A DNA stretch of 21,300 bases from Clostridia bacterium (GTDB lineage: Bacteria; Bacillota; Clostridia; Oscillospirales; UBA644), in assembly GCA_017424085.1 (NCBI GenBank), contig JAFPBP010000348.1:1-21300 (forward strand), in the 5' to 3' direction. The number at the start of each line of letters is the position of its first letter. Within the stretch, counting starts at the first letter, position 1. The notes below the pieces were generated by a model. The model had not been told where the DNA came from. It did no database searches and saw only the letters and a list, made by a program, of their open reading frames with translations. Shown in pieces: positions 21,118 through 21,300 of the stretch. A program made the position numbers and the translations under genes.

Positions 21118-21153
21118 AACGGACGGAGAAAGATCTCCGTCCGTTGTTTTTTT
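21118..21153. terminator. bidirectional terminator between convergent genes
   Basis: A perfect 12-bp stem (AACGGACGGAGA 21118-21129 with TCTCCGTCCGTT 21134-21145), 4-nt loop, then G and seven T residues on the plus strand. The opposite arm is preceded by A-rich sequence, so it can also end the minus-strand gene that stops at 21160. Confidence 0.92.
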
Positions 21154-21159
21154 GTCATG

Positions 21160-21300
21160 TTATTTGATGTTGATCGTAAGATCGTATTCAAAGGTTCTTT
21201 CTTTGTCTTCACAGAAGAAAGACAGATAGTACTCTCCTGTTAGGTCTCGATCAATCTTCCAATCATACAGATCTGTTCCCGGGAAAAGGTCTCGAACATC
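21160..21300 (-). CDS. unrecognised protein, C-terminal 46 residues only
   Basis: An open minus-strand frame runs from the window edge to a TAA at 21160-21162. The end reads D-L-F-P-G-T-D-L-Y-D-W-K...G-E-Y-Y-L-S-F-F-C-E-D...F-E-Y-D-L-T-I-N-I-K. The alternating pattern suggests a beta-sandwich-like ending, but no family can be named. A terminator lies directly downstream of its stop, which supports it as a real gene. AT-richer than its neighbours. The start lies outside the window. Confidence 0.65.
   Translation of the reverse strand, partial: DVRDLFPGTDLYDWKIDRDLTGEYYLSFFCEDKERTFEYDLTINIK

Noticed and set aside
1..21300. tRNA, rRNA, CRISPR arrays or insertion sequences
   Set aside because: I looked through the intergenic stretches and saw no cloverleaf-like sequence, no regular direct repeats and no transposase. 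All gene-free gaps are under 300 bases.

Overview
The window looks like a chromosomal segment of a Gram-positive, Clostridia-like bacterium (Bacillota), probably an uncultured gut-type lineage. Evidence: AGGAGG-type ribosome sites, sigma-A promoters with TTGACA/TATAAT hexamers 17 bp apart, a type-2 (KMSKS, mupirocin-insensitive type) isoleucyl-tRNA synthetase, an LCP-like cell-wall protein, a WYL regulator and an A118/clostridial-type phage module. Species cannot be named from the sequence.

Layout. 3-1745: 3' part of ileS, with a terminator. 1801-2781: WYL transcription regulator. 2830-3681: membrane-anchored LCP-like protein lacking the usual catalytic residues. A strong bidirectional terminator (3693-3735) separates these from two minus-strand genes: a CPBP-like multi-pass protein with degenerate protease motifs (3744-4820) and a metal-dependent amidohydrolase (4929-5759), each with its own good promoter. 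6018-17342: a tightly packed, single-strand, 19-gene phage-derived cluster. 17499-20411 (minus): a three-gene operon of a CE2/SGNH-type esterase and two Gfo/Idh/MocA oxidoreductases, ended by a bidirectional terminator. 20546-21058: a YgjP/SprT-like metallopeptidase with a consensus promoter. 21160-21300 (minus): the C-terminal end of an unrecognised gene.

The phage cluster is the notable part. In order it encodes small and large terminase, portal, a Gp20-like scaffold, P22-type coat protein, three or four head-completion/neck proteins, a probable tail tube, the Gp15 tail-assembly protein, a 58-residue peptide where the tape-measure gene should be, a tail hub, a degenerate amidase fused to a SPOR domain, a BppU-like protein, a 43-residue linker, a DUF6273-type fibre, two small membrane proteins (holin and partner) and an NlpC/P60 endolysin. 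All frames are open, and many neighbours overlap by ATGA or GTGA. There is no integrase, repressor, replication gene, tape measure or recognisable Dit, and host genes abut both sides. The coat gene uses Arg and Gly codons like ileS and unlike its phage neighbours, and a LexA-like box lies in the promoter region. My preferred reading is a domesticated particle-producing locus (gene-transfer-agent-like or another phage-derived particle) with a very short tail. A recently decayed prophage is the main alternative.
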